Assembly (NCBI RefSeq): GCF_000282035.1
Contig: NZ_AKKA01000008.1
Location: 231,275-295,274, forward strand
Direction: 5' to 3'
DNA: 64,000 nt
Origin: Rhizobium sp. CF122
GTDB taxonomy: Bacteria; Pseudomonadota; Alphaproteobacteria; Rhizobiales; Rhizobiaceae
The notes below the pieces were generated by a model, which did no database searches, was not told the origin of the DNA, and saw nothing but the letters and a program-made list of their open reading frames with translations. The position numbers and the translations under genes are program-made. Below are positions 8,793 to 18,136 of this stretch, one piece after another. Position 1 is the first letter of the stretch; the number at the start of each line of letters is the position of its first letter.

Positions 8793-9833
8793 ATGGCAAT
8801 CGCCTTCAAGCAGGAAACCTTCCGGGACGATTTCAGCTACCGGAACAGTCCGGAAAACATCCGGCGCTTTCCGTTCCCCTTCGATCGCGACGAGTACATG
8901 TATTCCGTCAACATGGAACCGCATGTGAAGGGGCAGGCGGGCACCGTCTACGAAAGCCTGATCGATGTCGATGAGCATTATGTCGCCGAGATGCACGATC
9001 GGGCGCTGGTGCTGAAGGAAGATCCGCTGCGCTATCAGGCGCTGCCGCATATGATGACGGCGCAATGGGATACGCTGGAGCTGCTGATGGAGGAGCAGGC
9101 CGCCGGTTACCCCGAGCATTTCACGCTGATCAAGAACGGCGACCAGTGGCGCTGGATCAACCGGCCGCTCGGCATCGACGATAGCTTCACCTTCGGCGAT
9201 GCTTCAACGCTGCCCTACGAGCCCTTCGAATATATCACCCGCCAGGCCCAGGGTGACTTCTGCATCGTCGACCAGCGCGACGGCAACCTGTGGATGGATG
9301 CCGGCATGGTGACGACGCAGGCCGACTGGTCGCTTGATTTCGACATCGGCATGAATTTCATGGAATGGCACGGGCCGGTGCCGCTTGCCCATCAGATCGG
9401 CGTCTTCGACCGCGCGCTGAAGTTCCTCCTGAACCTACAGCAGGGCAAGCCGACGCGGCGCTTCAACTGGACGATGACCATCAATCCCCGCCTCGATACC
9501 AGTCCTGAGAACTATCCCAAATGGGGTCCTGACCGCACGACCGTGACGCCAGCGAATGTCGGGGAGAAGGTGCATCTGCGCGTCGAGTTGCAGAGCCTTT
9601 GGCGTCTGCCGCGTTCGAACGCCATTCTCTTCGTCATCCGCTGCTATCTGATGAACATGAACGAGCTCGTGACCGTGCCGAAGTGGGCGCGCCGCTTTCC
9701 GCGCGTGCTACGCACCCTGCCGCCGGAGCTCATCGACTACAAAGGCCTGACGCGCTACCGCCAGACGACGATCGACTGGCTTTCGACATATGACGACGGG
9801 GCTCCCACAGGCCCCGGCATCTTCCCGGATTGA
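8793..9833 (+). CDS. dmmC: Dimethylamine monooxygenase catalytic subunit DmmC (heme-dependent N-demethylase, DUF3445)
   Basis: 346 residues of the heme-dependent oxidative N-demethylase family. The conserved stretch includes DFCIVDQRDGNLWMDAG, SLDFDIGMNFMEWHGPVP (a plausible heme-pocket region with His), RFNWTMTINPRLDTSPE, and LRVELQSLWRLPRSNAILFVIR. The protein hydroxylates dimethylamine to give methylamine plus formaldehyde, with electrons from DmmB. It ends the dmmDABC set; tmm starts 68 bp later. A family member acting on another secondary amine would look the same, but the neighbours argue strongly for dimethylamine. Confidence 0.87.
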   Translation: MAIAFKQETFRDDFSYRNSPENIRRFPFPFDRDEYMYSVNMEPHVKGQAGTVYESLIDVDEHYVAEMHDRALVLKEDPLRYQALPHMMTAQWDTLELLMEEQAAGYPEHFTLIKNGDQWRWINRPLGIDDSFTFGDASTLPYEPFEYITRQAQGDFCIVDQRDGNLWMDAGMVTTQADWSLDFDIGMNFMEWHGPVPLAHQIGVFDRALKFLLNLQQGKPTRRFNWTMTINPRLDTSPENYPKWGPDRTTVTPANVGEKVHLRVELQSLWRLPRSNAILFVIRCYLMNMNELVTVPKWARRFPRVLRTLPPELIDYKGLTRYRQTTIDWLSTYDDGAPTGPGIFPD

Positions 9834-9901
9834 TCCCGGCCGCCGCGCCAAATGACTGCATGCGATAAGAACTTCGATAAAATCGAGAAGGGGAATGCTT
9901 C

Positions 9902-11239
9902 ATGACAAGAGTTGCCGTTATCGGTGCCGGACCATCGGGACTCGCTCAATTGCGGGCCTTCCAATCGGCTGCCAAGAAGGGTGCCGACATTCCGCAAGTC
10001 GTGTGCTTCGAAAAGCAGTCGGACTGGGGAGGGCTTTGGAATTATACTTGGCGCACCGGCCTCGACGAATATGGTGAGCCGGTTCACGGCAGCATGTATC
10101 GTTACCTCTGGTCGAACGGCCCGAAGGAATGCCTGGAATTTGCCGATTATTCGTTCGAGGAACATTTCGGCAAGCCGATCGCCTCCTATCCGCCGCGCGC
10201 CGTGCTGTGGGACTATATCAAGGGCCGCGTCGACAAGGCGGATGTGCGCAAATGGGTCCGCTTCAGCACGCCGGTACGCATGGTGCGTTTCGACGAGGAA
10301 ACGAAGAAATTCACGGTAACAGCGCACGACCGCGTCGAAGACCGCATGTATGACGAGGAATTCGACTATGTCGTCGTCGCCACCGGGCACTTCTCGACGC
10401 CGAACGTTCCCTATTTCGAGGGTGTGAAGACCTTCAACGGCCGTGTGCTGCATGCCCATGACTTCCGCGATGCGCTGGAATTCAAGGGCAAGGACATCCT
10501 CATCGTCGGCCGCAGCTATTCGGCCGAAGACATTGGCTCGCAATGCTGGAAATACGGCGCCAAATCGGTGACGACGAGCTACCGCTCGAAGCCGATGGGC
10601 TTCAAATGGCCGGAGAATTTCGAGGAACGGCCGCTACTGACCAAGCTCGAAAACAAGACCGCTTATTTCCTCGATGGTTCGAGCAAGCAGGTCGATGCGC
10701 TGATCCTGTGCACCGGATACCAGCACCATTTTCCTTTCCTGCCGGACGAGTTGCGCCTGAAGACCGCAAACCGGCTGTGGGCCGACGGTCTCTACAAAGG
10801 CGTGATCTTCGACAAGAATCCGCAGCTCTTCTATATCGGCATGCAGGACCAGTTTTACACCTTCAACATGTTCGACGTGCAGGCCTGGTGGGCGCGCGAT
10901 GTCATGATGGGCCGCATCGAGCTGCCGCCGGAAGAGGAACTGAAGGCGAATTTCGATATGTGGCGTGCCCGCGAGGAGACGCTGGAAGATGCCGAGCAGA
11001 TGATCTGGTATCAGGGCGACTATGTGAAGGAGCTGCTTGCCGAGACCGACTATCCGAGCTTCGACATCGAAGGCACGAACAGGACCTTCATGGAGTGGGA
11101 GCACCACAAGGCGGAAAACATCATGGGTTTCCGCGACCATGCCTATCGCTCACTGATGACCGGCAATCTGTCGCCGAAGCATCACACGCCCTGGGTCGAA
11201 GCGCTCGACGACTCGATGGAGGAATATCTGCGTAACTGA
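9902..11239 (+). CDS. tmm: Flavin-containing trimethylamine monooxygenase Tmm
   Basis: 445 residues, the size of characterised bacterial Tmm. An FAD Rossmann motif lies at residues 8-13 (GAGPSG). The FMO identifying segment is [16 protein letters not shown], the NADPH-binding motif [14 protein letters not shown], and a [11 protein letters not shown] segment replaces the usual ATGY. Tmm oxidises trimethylamine to TMAO with NADPH and oxygen. The neighbouring TMAO demethylase and dimethylamine monooxygenase genes make this assignment firm. A ribosome site (GAGAAGGGG) precedes the ATG. Confidence 0.93.
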   Translation: MTRVAVIGAGPSGLAQLRAFQSAAKKGADIPQVVCFEKQSDWGGLWNYTWRTGLDEYGEPVHGSMYRYLWSNGPKECLEFADYSFEEHFGKPIASYPPRAVLWDYIKGRVDKADVRKWVRFSTPVRMVRFDEETKKFTVTAHDRVEDRMYDEEFDYVVVATGHFSTPNVPYFEGVKTFNGRVLHAHDFRDALEFKGKDILIVGRSYSAEDIGSQCWKYGAKSVTTSYRSKPMGFKWPENFEERPLLTKLENKTAYFLDGSSKQVDALILCTGYQHHFPFLPDELRLKTANRLWADGLYKGVIFDKNPQLFYIGMQDQFYTFNMFDVQAWWARDVMMGRIELPPEEELKANFDMWRAREETLEDAEQMIWYQGDYVKELLAETDYPSFDIEGTNRTFMEWEHHKAENIMGFRDHAYRSLMTGNLSPKHHTPWVEALDDSMEEYLRN

Positions 11240-11260
11240 GGATCTCGTAAGACTGCGTAA

Positions 11261-11291
11261 CCGGGAGGCCGTTCGTCGCGGCCCTTTCCGG
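11261..11291 (+). terminator. Possible terminator after tmm
   Basis: GGCCG and CGGCC arms with a seven-base loop, flanked by an outer CCGG pairing and followed by CTTTCC. It lies 22 bp after the tmm stop codon. The imperfect stem and short T-run make it a weak call. Confidence 0.4.
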
Positions 11292-11343
11292 TGTGTTTGA
11301 AACAAGACGAAGCACCTTGATCTGCAACTCTTTTTCTTCGGGC

Positions 11344-11952
11344 ATGGTCTTCATGGATTTCCAAACGAGCGTTCTCGGCCGCATGAGCGGCTTTCTCTAT
11401 CGTTGCCGCGCCGATGAGAACTATACGATGCTGGAAATGACCGATGGCATCGAGCGCGTCTTCGGCTATCGCGCCGACGAGATCATCGGCAACCGCACGC
11501 GGTCCTTCACCTCCATCATGTGCGAGGAGGACGTGCCGATCATGGACGAGGTTGTCGGCAAGGCGTTGGAGAGCCGCACCGACTGGACGATGGAATATCG
11601 GATACGCCACAGTGACGGTCATTTCATCTGGGTCACGGAGACTGGCGGCGGCGTATGGGATGAAGCGGGCGCGCTGCTCTATCTCGAAGGCAGCATCATC
11701 AATATCGAATCGCTCTATCGGCGTATCGACGAACAGACCGCGGATATGCGGGTCACCGCCTCCAAGACCGGCGAAATTCTGCAGTCTCTGCGCTACCTGA
11801 AATTGCTTGCGGTCAATGCCGGCATAGAGGCGGCAAGAGCCGGAACGGCTGGGTCCGGCTTTGCCGTGCTGGCGGCGGAGATGCGCTCTCTCGCCAACTC
11901 TTCGGAGGAGGCCGCACGGGCGATCTCGAATGCGCAGCGCAAAACGGAGTAG
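11344..11952 (+). CDS. Small soluble PAS-domain protein with a truncated MCP signalling tip
   Basis: About 202 residues from ATG 11344 (11353 is also possible; the frame stays open to a GTG at 11293). Residues 5-115 form a PAS fold of the PAS_3 type (GIERVFGYRADEIIG, YRIRHSDGHFIWVTETGG). A short helical tail carries LKLLAVNAGIEAARAG and GFAVLAAEMRSLANSS, which is the hairpin tip of methyl-accepting chemotaxis proteins. There is no transmembrane segment or HAMP domain, and the helical arms are far too short for a normal MCP bundle. It may be a cytoplasmic sensor that contacts CheA/CheW in response to methylated amines. It ends 4 bp from the convergent tdm. Confidence 0.7.
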   Translation: MVFMDFQTSVLGRMSGFLYRCRADENYTMLEMTDGIERVFGYRADEIIGNRTRSFTSIMCEEDVPIMDEVVGKALESRTDWTMEYRIRHSDGHFIWVTETGGGVWDEAGALLYLEGSIINIESLYRRIDEQTADMRVTASKTGEILQSLRYLKLLAVNAGIEAARAGTAGSGFAVLAAEMRSLANSSEEAARAISNAQRKTE

Positions 11953-11956
11953 CCGA

Positions 11957-14326
11957 TTAGGACCGCGGCCGCGTCTTTTGCGGATCGTAGTGTGAGAGCG
12001 GCACGATGACGGCCGGCAAGCGTTTCTGCTGGCCGTCGAGCTTGCCAATCTCAACCGCGGTGCCGACGCCTGCATGAGTCACGTCGATGCGGGCAAGCGC
12101 GATCGTCTTGGCGAGGATCGGTGAGCGTGTGGCGCTGGTGACGACGCCGACCTGTGCTCGGCCAATATGAACACAATCGCCATGGCCGACCGCTTCATTG
12201 GCCTGGACATCTAGCCCGACCAGAAGGTGGCGTGGGTTCTCCTTGCGGCGGATAAGTGCGTCGCGGCCGATGAAATCATCCTGCTTGGATTTCAGCGGCA
12301 CGGTGAAGCCGATGCCGGCCTCGAAGGGATCCGTCTGGTCGGTGAATTCGTGATGGGCGAAGATCAGTCCCGCCTCGATGCGAACCATGTCGAGGGCTTC
12401 GAGACCCATGGGCTTCAGACCGTGCGGTTGCCCCGCCTGCCAGATGGCGTCGAAGACGGTCAAAGCATCCTTGGGATGGCAGAAAATCTCGTAGCCGAGC
12501 TCACCGGTGTAACCCGTGCGCGAGACGACGACGGGAGCGCCCTCGAAGTCGCCGATGCGGCCAACGGCGAAGCGGAACCATTCCAGTTCGCCGATCGTCG
12601 GCTGGCGCGGCGCCGTCCAGATGATCTCCTTCACGATGTCGCGGCTCTTCGGTCCCTGCACGGCGATATTGTGCATCTGGTCGGTCGATGAGCGTACCCA
12701 GGCCTTGAAGCCCTTCTTCTCAGCCTGCTCGCGCAGCCAGATGCCGCTGTAGTCGTCGCCGCCGATCCAGCGGAAATTCTTGTCGCCGAGCCGGAAGAGC
12801 GTGCCGTCGTCGATCATGCCGCCGTTTTCATAGCACATGGCTGAATAGACGACCTGGCCGGTCGATAGCTTGCGGACATCGCGTGTCAGGCAATATTGCA
12901 GCAGCTCTTCGGCATCCGGCCCCGTCACCTCGAACTTGCGAAGTGGCGAGAGATCGATGACGGCAGCATGTTCACGGCAGGCCCAATATTCCTCGACCGG
13001 GCCTTCGGCGGCAAAGCGGTTCGGCAGCCAGTAGCCGCGATATTCGGTGTAGTCCCGCGTCAGTGCGCAGAGGCGAGGGTGGAACGCGGTTTCGCGCGTC
13101 AGTTCGGCGTCGGCGTCAGGGGTCATGCGATAGGCTACCGCTCGTGAGAATTTCTCTTTTCCGGAAAAGGTGCGGACGTGAATATCCGTCGGGTCCCAGC
13201 CATTCGCCGCGTCGATATCGTCGGGGCAGGAGGAGGAGACGCAGACGAGATCGGTCAGCGCCCGCATCAGTACATAGTCGCCCGGCCGCGACCAAGGTTC
13301 GTCGAGATAGAGCTGATTATTGTGGTCGATATTGGTGTTGTAGAAGTAGTTGAGCGCTTCCCAGCCCTTGCGGCCGGCAATGCCATAGGGCGCCAGCGCC
13401 GCGTTGAAGTTGTCGGTGCAATTGACGTGGCCAGGATAGCCCATATCGTCATAATAACGGGAATTGCAGGCGGTCGCGAAGGCGTCGTGACGCCCGACCG
13501 TATCCTGCACGATTTCCACCAGCGGTTCGAAGTCGCGATCGAAGGCTTTCGAGGGCAGGCCGGGCGCGGGATAGCTGCGGCCGAGCAGAGTGCGGGTGAT
13601 GGTGGCATCGAGCGCGAGATCCAACCCCTTGTCCACCTTGCGGGCAGCAAAGGCCTGGAAGTCGGTGCACTGCCGGCCGTAGACGTCGATGATCTGGATG
13701 AATTCGCCGGCGCGCACGAAGTAGGCGGACGCCGTGGCCGCCCTGATACGGATATCCTCGATTGGGTCTGCCAGCGGTTCCGGCAAGGCGGAGGCATAGT
13801 CGCGGATGAATTGGCTGCGCCGAATTCTAATCTCGATCGGCGTCGTGGTGTCCTGTGCCTCCGGTGACATGGCATCGCCCGGTGCCGTGACGATCAACAG
13901 GCCTGTCAGCGCAATCGTGAACTCGGCCGTGCTGCCGGCAGGCGATGCCGTTCCAAGGATACGAAAAGCCCCGGCTTTCGAGAGATCGGCGCCACGGCGT
14001 TGCAATGCTGCGCGGGTTCTTGCCGCGCTCTCGTCGCTGGAAGAGAGGATGGATTTCAGCCCTTCCGCAGCATGGGTGAAGGCCGTTCCCAAGCCGGCGG
14101 CCTGGAACTTGCCCGTCGTATCGAGGAAGGACAGTTCGCAGGCCTGTCCGCCCTCGCTGTCGGTCACCGTGATATGATCACCCGGCTCGACGCGCATAAC
14201 GAGCGATCCGCCACCCTTGCAGCGGTAGCGTTCTGTATTCGGCGGCAATGTCGCGATGCCCGGATAGCGGATTATGCTCGCCGAAGGGGGCCGCACTCCG
14301 GCGATCGTCGGATGGAGATCTCGCAT
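11957..14326 (-). CDS. tdm: Trimethylamine N-oxide demethylase Tdm (DUF1989 + GcvT fusion)
   Basis: 789 residues from ATG 14326, which follows AGAGGATTGC; an upstream in-frame ATG at 14371 has no such site. The N-terminal half holds two DUF1989-like segments (MRVEPGDHITVTDSEGGQ, then FVRAGEFIQIIDVYGRQCTD) with Cys-rich loops HVNCTDNF and VCVSSSCPDD that suit metal binding. The C-terminal half is a GcvT domain (RTGYTGELGYEIF, LEALDMVRIEAG). This fusion is the hallmark of Tdm, which splits TMAO to dimethylamine and formaldehyde and passes the formaldehyde to THF. It is convergent with the PAS gene and divergent from the permease gene. Confidence 0.92.
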   Translation of the reverse strand: MRDLHPTIAGVRPPSASIIRYPGIATLPPNTERYRCKGGGSLVMRVEPGDHITVTDSEGGQACELSFLDTTGKFQAAGLGTAFTHAAEGLKSILSSSDESAARTRAALQRRGADLSKAGAFRILGTASPAGSTAEFTIALTGLLIVTAPGDAMSPEAQDTTTPIEIRIRRSQFIRDYASALPEPLADPIEDIRIRAATASAYFVRAGEFIQIIDVYGRQCTDFQAFAARKVDKGLDLALDATITRTLLGRSYPAPGLPSKAFDRDFEPLVEIVQDTVGRHDAFATACNSRYYDDMGYPGHVNCTDNFNAALAPYGIAGRKGWEALNYFYNTNIDHNNQLYLDEPWSRPGDYVLMRALTDLVCVSSSCPDDIDAANGWDPTDIHVRTFSGKEKFSRAVAYRMTPDADAELTRETAFHPRLCALTRDYTEYRGYWLPNRFAAEGPVEEYWACREHAAVIDLSPLRKFEVTGPDAEELLQYCLTRDVRKLSTGQVVYSAMCYENGGMIDDGTLFRLGDKNFRWIGGDDYSGIWLREQAEKKGFKAWVRSSTDQMHNIAVQGPKSRDIVKEIIWTAPRQPTIGELEWFRFAVGRIGDFEGAPVVVSRTGYTGELGYEIFCHPKDALTVFDAIWQAGQPHGLKPMGLEALDMVRIEAGLIFAHHEFTDQTDPFEAGIGFTVPLKSKQDDFIGRDALIRRKENPRHLLVGLDVQANEAVGHGDCVHIGRAQVGVVTSATRSPILAKTIALARIDVTHAGVGTAVEIGKLDGQQKRLPAVIVPLSHYDPQKTRPRS

Positions 14327-14389
14327 GCAATCCTCTCGGCGGAGCGATGTGCCTCCCGGCACTCGATTCATGCTGACAAAACGCCTCCC

Positions 14390-14433
14390 GAAAGTAAAGG
14401 GATGTTGACTAAAAAGAAAATATATTTACTTTC
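14390..14433. promoter_or_regulatory. Inverted repeat in the tdm/permease divergent promoter
   Basis: GAAAGTAAA (14390-14398) and its exact complement TTTACTTTC (14425-14433) are 26 bp apart in the 243-bp gap between the divergent tdm and permease genes. The AT-rich stretch between them includes TTGACT at 14405. This is a candidate operator for a regulator acting on both directions. Confidence 0.4.
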
Positions 14434-14569
14434 TATAAAGGGCCTAGACTGGAAATCCGCGCGCAGACGCGGCTCACGAAAACCTCCAGCAAGCCCGAAA
14501 TGCCATGGGAGGCACGTTCAAGGAGACGTACGAAAGTTACGTTCGGAACAAAAACGGGGAACTTCATCG

Positions 14570-16354
14570 ATGACTGATATTGTGGACGCCAGCGTTTCCG
14601 CTGGCACCGAAGGTAAGCTTATACGCGCGCTCGACTGGAAGGGCGCGTTCTGGGTTGCTGCGGGCGTGCCGCCGCTCGTTCTTTTCTCCATCGGCGGTAT
14701 CGCCGGAACAACGGGCAAGCTCGCCTTCGCCGTGTGGATCATCTCGATGATCATGGGATTTCTGCAATCTTTCACCTACGCCGAAATTGCTGGCATGTTT
14801 GCCAACAAGTCCGGCGGCGCCTCCGTCTACGGTGCGACTGCCTGGTTGCGCTATTCGAAGTTCATCGCGCCACTCTCGGTCTGGTGCAATTGGTTTGCCT
14901 GGTCGCCGGTGCTGTCGCTGGGTTGTGCCATCGCAGCCGGCTATATTCTCAATGCCTTTTTCCCGATCCCGGCGGCGGACTCGCAGGCCGTCATCACCTG
15001 GATCAGCGCGCATGCCACGTCCATAGCGGCCGATAGCCCGCGCGTTGCTGAATATATGGCAGCTCACGCCGGCACGTCGCCACAGGATGCTGTAAGCGCG
15101 TTGCTCAGCGCCGATGGCGTTGCCGCGCTGACGCCAGCCATCCGCAACTGGTCTCTCGTCAGCTTCAACATTCCATTCCTCGCGACCGCCAACATCAACG
15201 CCACCTTCTTCATCGGTGGGATCCTGATGCTGATCATCTTCGCGATCCAGCATCGCGGCATTTCTGAGACGGCAAGCGTGCAGAAGTGGCTCGCGATCAT
15301 CGTTCTCGTGCCGTTGCTGATCATCGGTGTCTATCCGATCGTCAGCGGCCAGATCATTGCCTCCAACGTCACCGGCCTCGTGCCGCCGACAGCCGCCTAT
15401 GCCGGCACCGACGGTACCTGGAGCAATGGCGGCTGGACGCTCTTCCTCGGCGGCCTCTATATCGCTGCCTGGTCGACCTATGGTTTTGAGACCGCCGTCT
15501 GCTATACGCGCGAGCTCAAGAATCCGAAGACCGACACGTTCAAGGCGATTTTCTATTCCGGTCTTGCCTGCTGCCTGTTCTTCTTCCTCGTGCCCTTCGC
15601 CTTCCAGGGCGTGCTCGGCCATGCCGGCATGTTGGCGCCGGGCATCGTAGATGGCACCGGTGTAGGCGAAGCGCTCGGTGGCCTGATCGGCGCCGGCAGG
15701 ATCGTCACGCAGCTGCTCGTCATCCTGATGATCCTGGCGCTGTTCCTCGCGATCATGACCGCGATGGCCGGTTCCTCACGCACGCTCTATCAGGGCTCGA
15801 AGGACGGCTGGCTGCCGAAATATCTCGACCATGTGAACGAGAATGGCGCACCGACCAGGGCAATGTGGACGGACTTCGCCTTTAACCTCGCCCTTCTCGC
15901 CATTGCATCTGACACCAGCGGCTATTTCTTCGTGCTCGCCGTCTCCAACGTCGGTTACATCATCTTCAACTTCCTCAATCTCAATTCCGGCTGGATCCAC
16001 CGCATCGACTCCGGCCATATCGGGCGTCCGTGGAAGGCGCCGACCTGGCTCATCGGCCTCAACACCGTTCTCGCTTTCGTCAATGCGCTCTTCCTCGGTG
16101 CCGGCGCCAAGGTCTGGGGTTACGCGAACGCGCTCTGGATCGGCTTCGCTTTCGCCGCGTTGATCCTGCCGGTTTTCGCCTACAGGCACTATGTGCGCGA
16201 CGGCGGCAAGTTCCCTGCCGGGGCGATGGAGGATCTGGGCCTGGTCGGACTGGATCTAGGTGTGAAGAAGGCAGGTATTCTGCCATATCTGGCGCTTGCC
16301 GGCGGCCTCGCAATCGTGCTGATCGCCAATTGGTTTTTCCAACTGCCAGGATAG
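14570..16354 (+). CDS. APC-superfamily permease of the methylated-amine locus
   Basis: 594 residues. About twelve hydrophobic helices, a long loop near residues 125-190, and APC-type features (GGIAGTTGKLAFAVWI near the first helices, ANKSGGASVYGATAW, WSTYGFETAVCYTRELKNP) place it among amino-acid/polyamine/organocation transporters. Divergent transcription from tdm suggests import of TMA, TMAO or a related amine; permeases occupy similar positions in tmm/tdm clusters of marine bacteria. The substrate cannot be read from sequence. ATG at 14570 is preceded by GGGGA and is preferred to the long open frame reaching 14000, which overlaps tdm. Confidence 0.75.
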   Translation: MTDIVDASVSAGTEGKLIRALDWKGAFWVAAGVPPLVLFSIGGIAGTTGKLAFAVWIISMIMGFLQSFTYAEIAGMFANKSGGASVYGATAWLRYSKFIAPLSVWCNWFAWSPVLSLGCAIAAGYILNAFFPIPAADSQAVITWISAHATSIAADSPRVAEYMAAHAGTSPQDAVSALLSADGVAALTPAIRNWSLVSFNIPFLATANINATFFIGGILMLIIFAIQHRGISETASVQKWLAIIVLVPLLIIGVYPIVSGQIIASNVTGLVPPTAAYAGTDGTWSNGGWTLFLGGLYIAAWSTYGFETAVCYTRELKNPKTDTFKAIFYSGLACCLFFFLVPFAFQGVLGHAGMLAPGIVDGTGVGEALGGLIGAGRIVTQLLVILMILALFLAIMTAMAGSSRTLYQGSKDGWLPKYLDHVNENGAPTRAMWTDFAFNLALLAIASDTSGYFFVLAVSNVGYIIFNFLNLNSGWIHRIDSGHIGRPWKAPTWLIGLNTVLAFVNALFLGAGAKVWGYANALWIGFAFAALILPVFAYRHYVRDGGKFPAGAMEDLGLVGLDLGVKKAGILPYLALAGGLAIVLIANWFFQLPG

Positions 16355-16683
16355 CGCAAGGCGAGGGCAGAACCAGCATCTTCCCGTCACTTGATTTATC
16401 CTCGGCAGTTGCGCATCTCGTAGATGCCCGGGCCGGGGAGGATGGGGATCTTGCGCGAATGGTTGCCGGGGATGACCGCCCCGGCACCGGTCTGGGGAAT
16501 GATCTGGTCAAGCATTGCTGTCATAAGCTTTATCGGGCGCTCCACAAAAGGGCCGGCGCCCCGGCAACTGCTTTTGTGCTGCCTGCACATCCAGTCAGCA
16601 CGCTTACCAACGATCCAAGACCAGCAAGAGTTTTTTTGGAGAATCTACACCAAGTGCAACATGGGCATGTAAAGGGTAGGGGA
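16355..16683. other. 329-bp gap after the permease, no gene recognised
   Basis: Codons run open in short stretches on the minus strand (16396-16590), but I recognise no family. The gap separates the intact catabolic locus from the transposase remnants and is the likely edge of the degraded region. Confidence 0.5.
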
Positions 16684-17207
16684 TTAGCCGCATTCACGCA
16701 AATGCGCCATGAAGACCTCCGCCGGTGTTTTGTAGCCCAAGCACTTTCTTGGCAGCGAATTCAGGTGATGAGCGAGGTCGACGAGCTGCTGCTGAGCGAC
16801 GTTGGACAGATCCGTATCGCCTGGCATGAAGCGTCGAATGCGCTTGTTGGTGTTCTCGACAGCGCCTTTTTGCCAGGGCGAATTGGGATCGCAGAACCAG
16901 CTTCTGGCGCCGATCCCATCTTCCAAAGCCCGAAAGCCGCGAAACTCGGTACCGCGGTCGAAGGTGAAACTCTGGCGGGCGAAGGCCGGCAAAGGTGAGA
17001 ACGCATCGATGATCTTGTCAATGATTGGCCGCGAGTGCCGGCTGCGGTTCTTGATCATCACCGTATAGCGGCTCTTGCGCTCGACGAGCGAGGTGACGTT
17101 GGTATCTCCGAGTTCACGCCGGGCGATCAGGAGATCGCCCTCCCAATGCCCGAACTGTGAACGATCACCAATAAAATCAGGGCGTTGGGAGATTCTGTAG
17201 TCAAGCG
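16684..17207 (-). pseudogene. IS30-family transposase, C-terminal DDE fragment
   Basis: The reading frame carries the second half of an IS30 transposase: GHWEGDLL (first Asp region), FDRGTEFRGF (second Asp), and DPNSPWQKGAVENTNKRIRRF with the catalytic Glu, ending in LPRKCLGYKTPAEVF. These are the canonical IS30 DDE motifs. The N-terminal HTH half is absent; the frame runs directly into ISNCY-type sequence near 17207, so the gene is truncated and not functional. I found no clear terminal inverted repeats. Confidence 0.85.
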
Positions 17208-17367
17208 GGATCAAGTCCAGCGCCGCATTGCGAAACTCCTCGCTGTGGCGCCGATTGCTTGGTCTCGATCACTTCTTCGAAACCAGGCCGGCTGGACCAT
17301 CCTGGTCATAGGCCTGCAGCAGCCTGTGCATCTGACTTCGACTGAGGTCGAGCAGTTCGGCAGCCGA
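17208..17367 (-). pseudogene. ISNCY-family transposase 5' fragment (copy 1)
   Basis: Read leftward it encodes LLQAYDQDGPAGLVSKK, an in-frame stop, then SRPSNRRHSEEFRNAALDLI, matching the N-terminal HTH region of ISNCY transposases and the second fragment at 23655-23853. The stop is TGA at 17269-17271, where the other copy has CGA. It is fused to IS30 sequence on its left and to a cyclase fragment on its right. Confidence 0.75.
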
Positions 17368-17640
17368 TGCTGGCGCGGGGCCGAGGGAGCGCCTTCGCCG
17401 CCCTGGCCCTGTGTTTCCTCGCCGTCATCCTCGCTGGCATCGGAGCCTGGTATTTCTATCAGCGGCCCAGCCTTCCCACCGGTCCGGCGACGCTGGCAGT
17501 TCTGCCGCTCTCGAACATGAGCGGAGACACATCGCTGCAGTATTTTGCCGACAGAACGACAGAGGACCTCATCGCCGGTTTGTCACGATCACCTTACATC
17601 AAGGTCATCGCAAGAACATCCACCGATGTGTACAAGGACC
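17368..17640 (+). pseudogene. Adenylate-cyclase/TPR-type protein, membrane anchor and start of sensor region (fragment 1)
   Basis: The frame encodes one hydrophobic helix (FAALALCFLAVILAGIGAWY) followed by TLAVLPLSNMSGD, LQYFADRTTEDLIAGLSR and VIARTSTDVYK. This is the segment after the cyclase domain in the CyaB-type adenylate cyclase/TPR proteins common in rhizobia. It stops abruptly at VYK near 17637. The continuation of the same protein (VDARQIGKELGVRYIVEGS) reappears in the same orientation at 22915. There is no start codon context, and the cyclase domain itself is missing. Confidence 0.75.
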
Positions 17641-17955
17641 AAAGACATTGGGAACGCTTGTTTCCAACGACATGGAGGGCCGCCCCGCGATGGCCGTTGA
17701 TTTCACGTCAAATGGCGCTCCGGCTTTGACAAACCCCTTGTCGTCGACCTCGATGGCGGGCGGAAGCCAAGAAGTATTGGGGTCCGCTCCTATGAACATG
17801 AAAACCCGCCTGAGCTTGAAGACTCGTTCCGTCTTTTCCGTCAGGTCTTCCATCGTAGCCTCGAGGCCTGACTGGCTGTCTTCGGCCAGCGACGTGATCT
17901 CGCACCCGACATGGAGTTCGACGTTCGGCAGAGCGGAAATCCTGTCGATAAGAGA
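17641..17955 (-). pseudogene. Thioredoxin-reductase-like FAD protein, C-terminal fragment
   Basis: Leftward frame with RISALPNVELHVGCEI, VFMFIGADPNTSWLP, VDDKGFVKAG and SLETSVPNVFG, the order found in thioredoxin-reductase-like oxidoreductases. It is cut at VFG, just before the GD motif that closes the FAD site, exactly where the cyclase fragment begins. The upstream frame is broken by a stop, so it is a remnant. It lies upstream, on the same strand, of an intact peroxiredoxin-like gene. Confidence 0.7.
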
Positions 17956-18136
17956 TCACGCGATCGAAAGCGTGAAGTTTTCTGTAGTTCTCTCTGGAGG
18001 ACTCCTCCCGAACGCAATTTTGGCCGTGGAGCAGGCCCATGACCTCTGGCGAGACAGCTTGCCAGCCCGTTCCGTAGCGGACGTCAATATCGATAGCAAC
18101 GGTCGAAGCGCCCAGCCCCACTACCGAAGCTGCGCC

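Noticed and set aside
14000..14569. Extended 5' frame of the permease (784 codons in total)
   Set aside because: It would overlap the tdm coding region. ATG 14570 with a GGGGA site fits the family start.
16396..16590. Minus-strand frame after the permease with PGNHSRKIPILPGPGIYEM-like text
   Set aside because: It looked faintly protein-like but matched nothing I can name, and is too short to support a gene.
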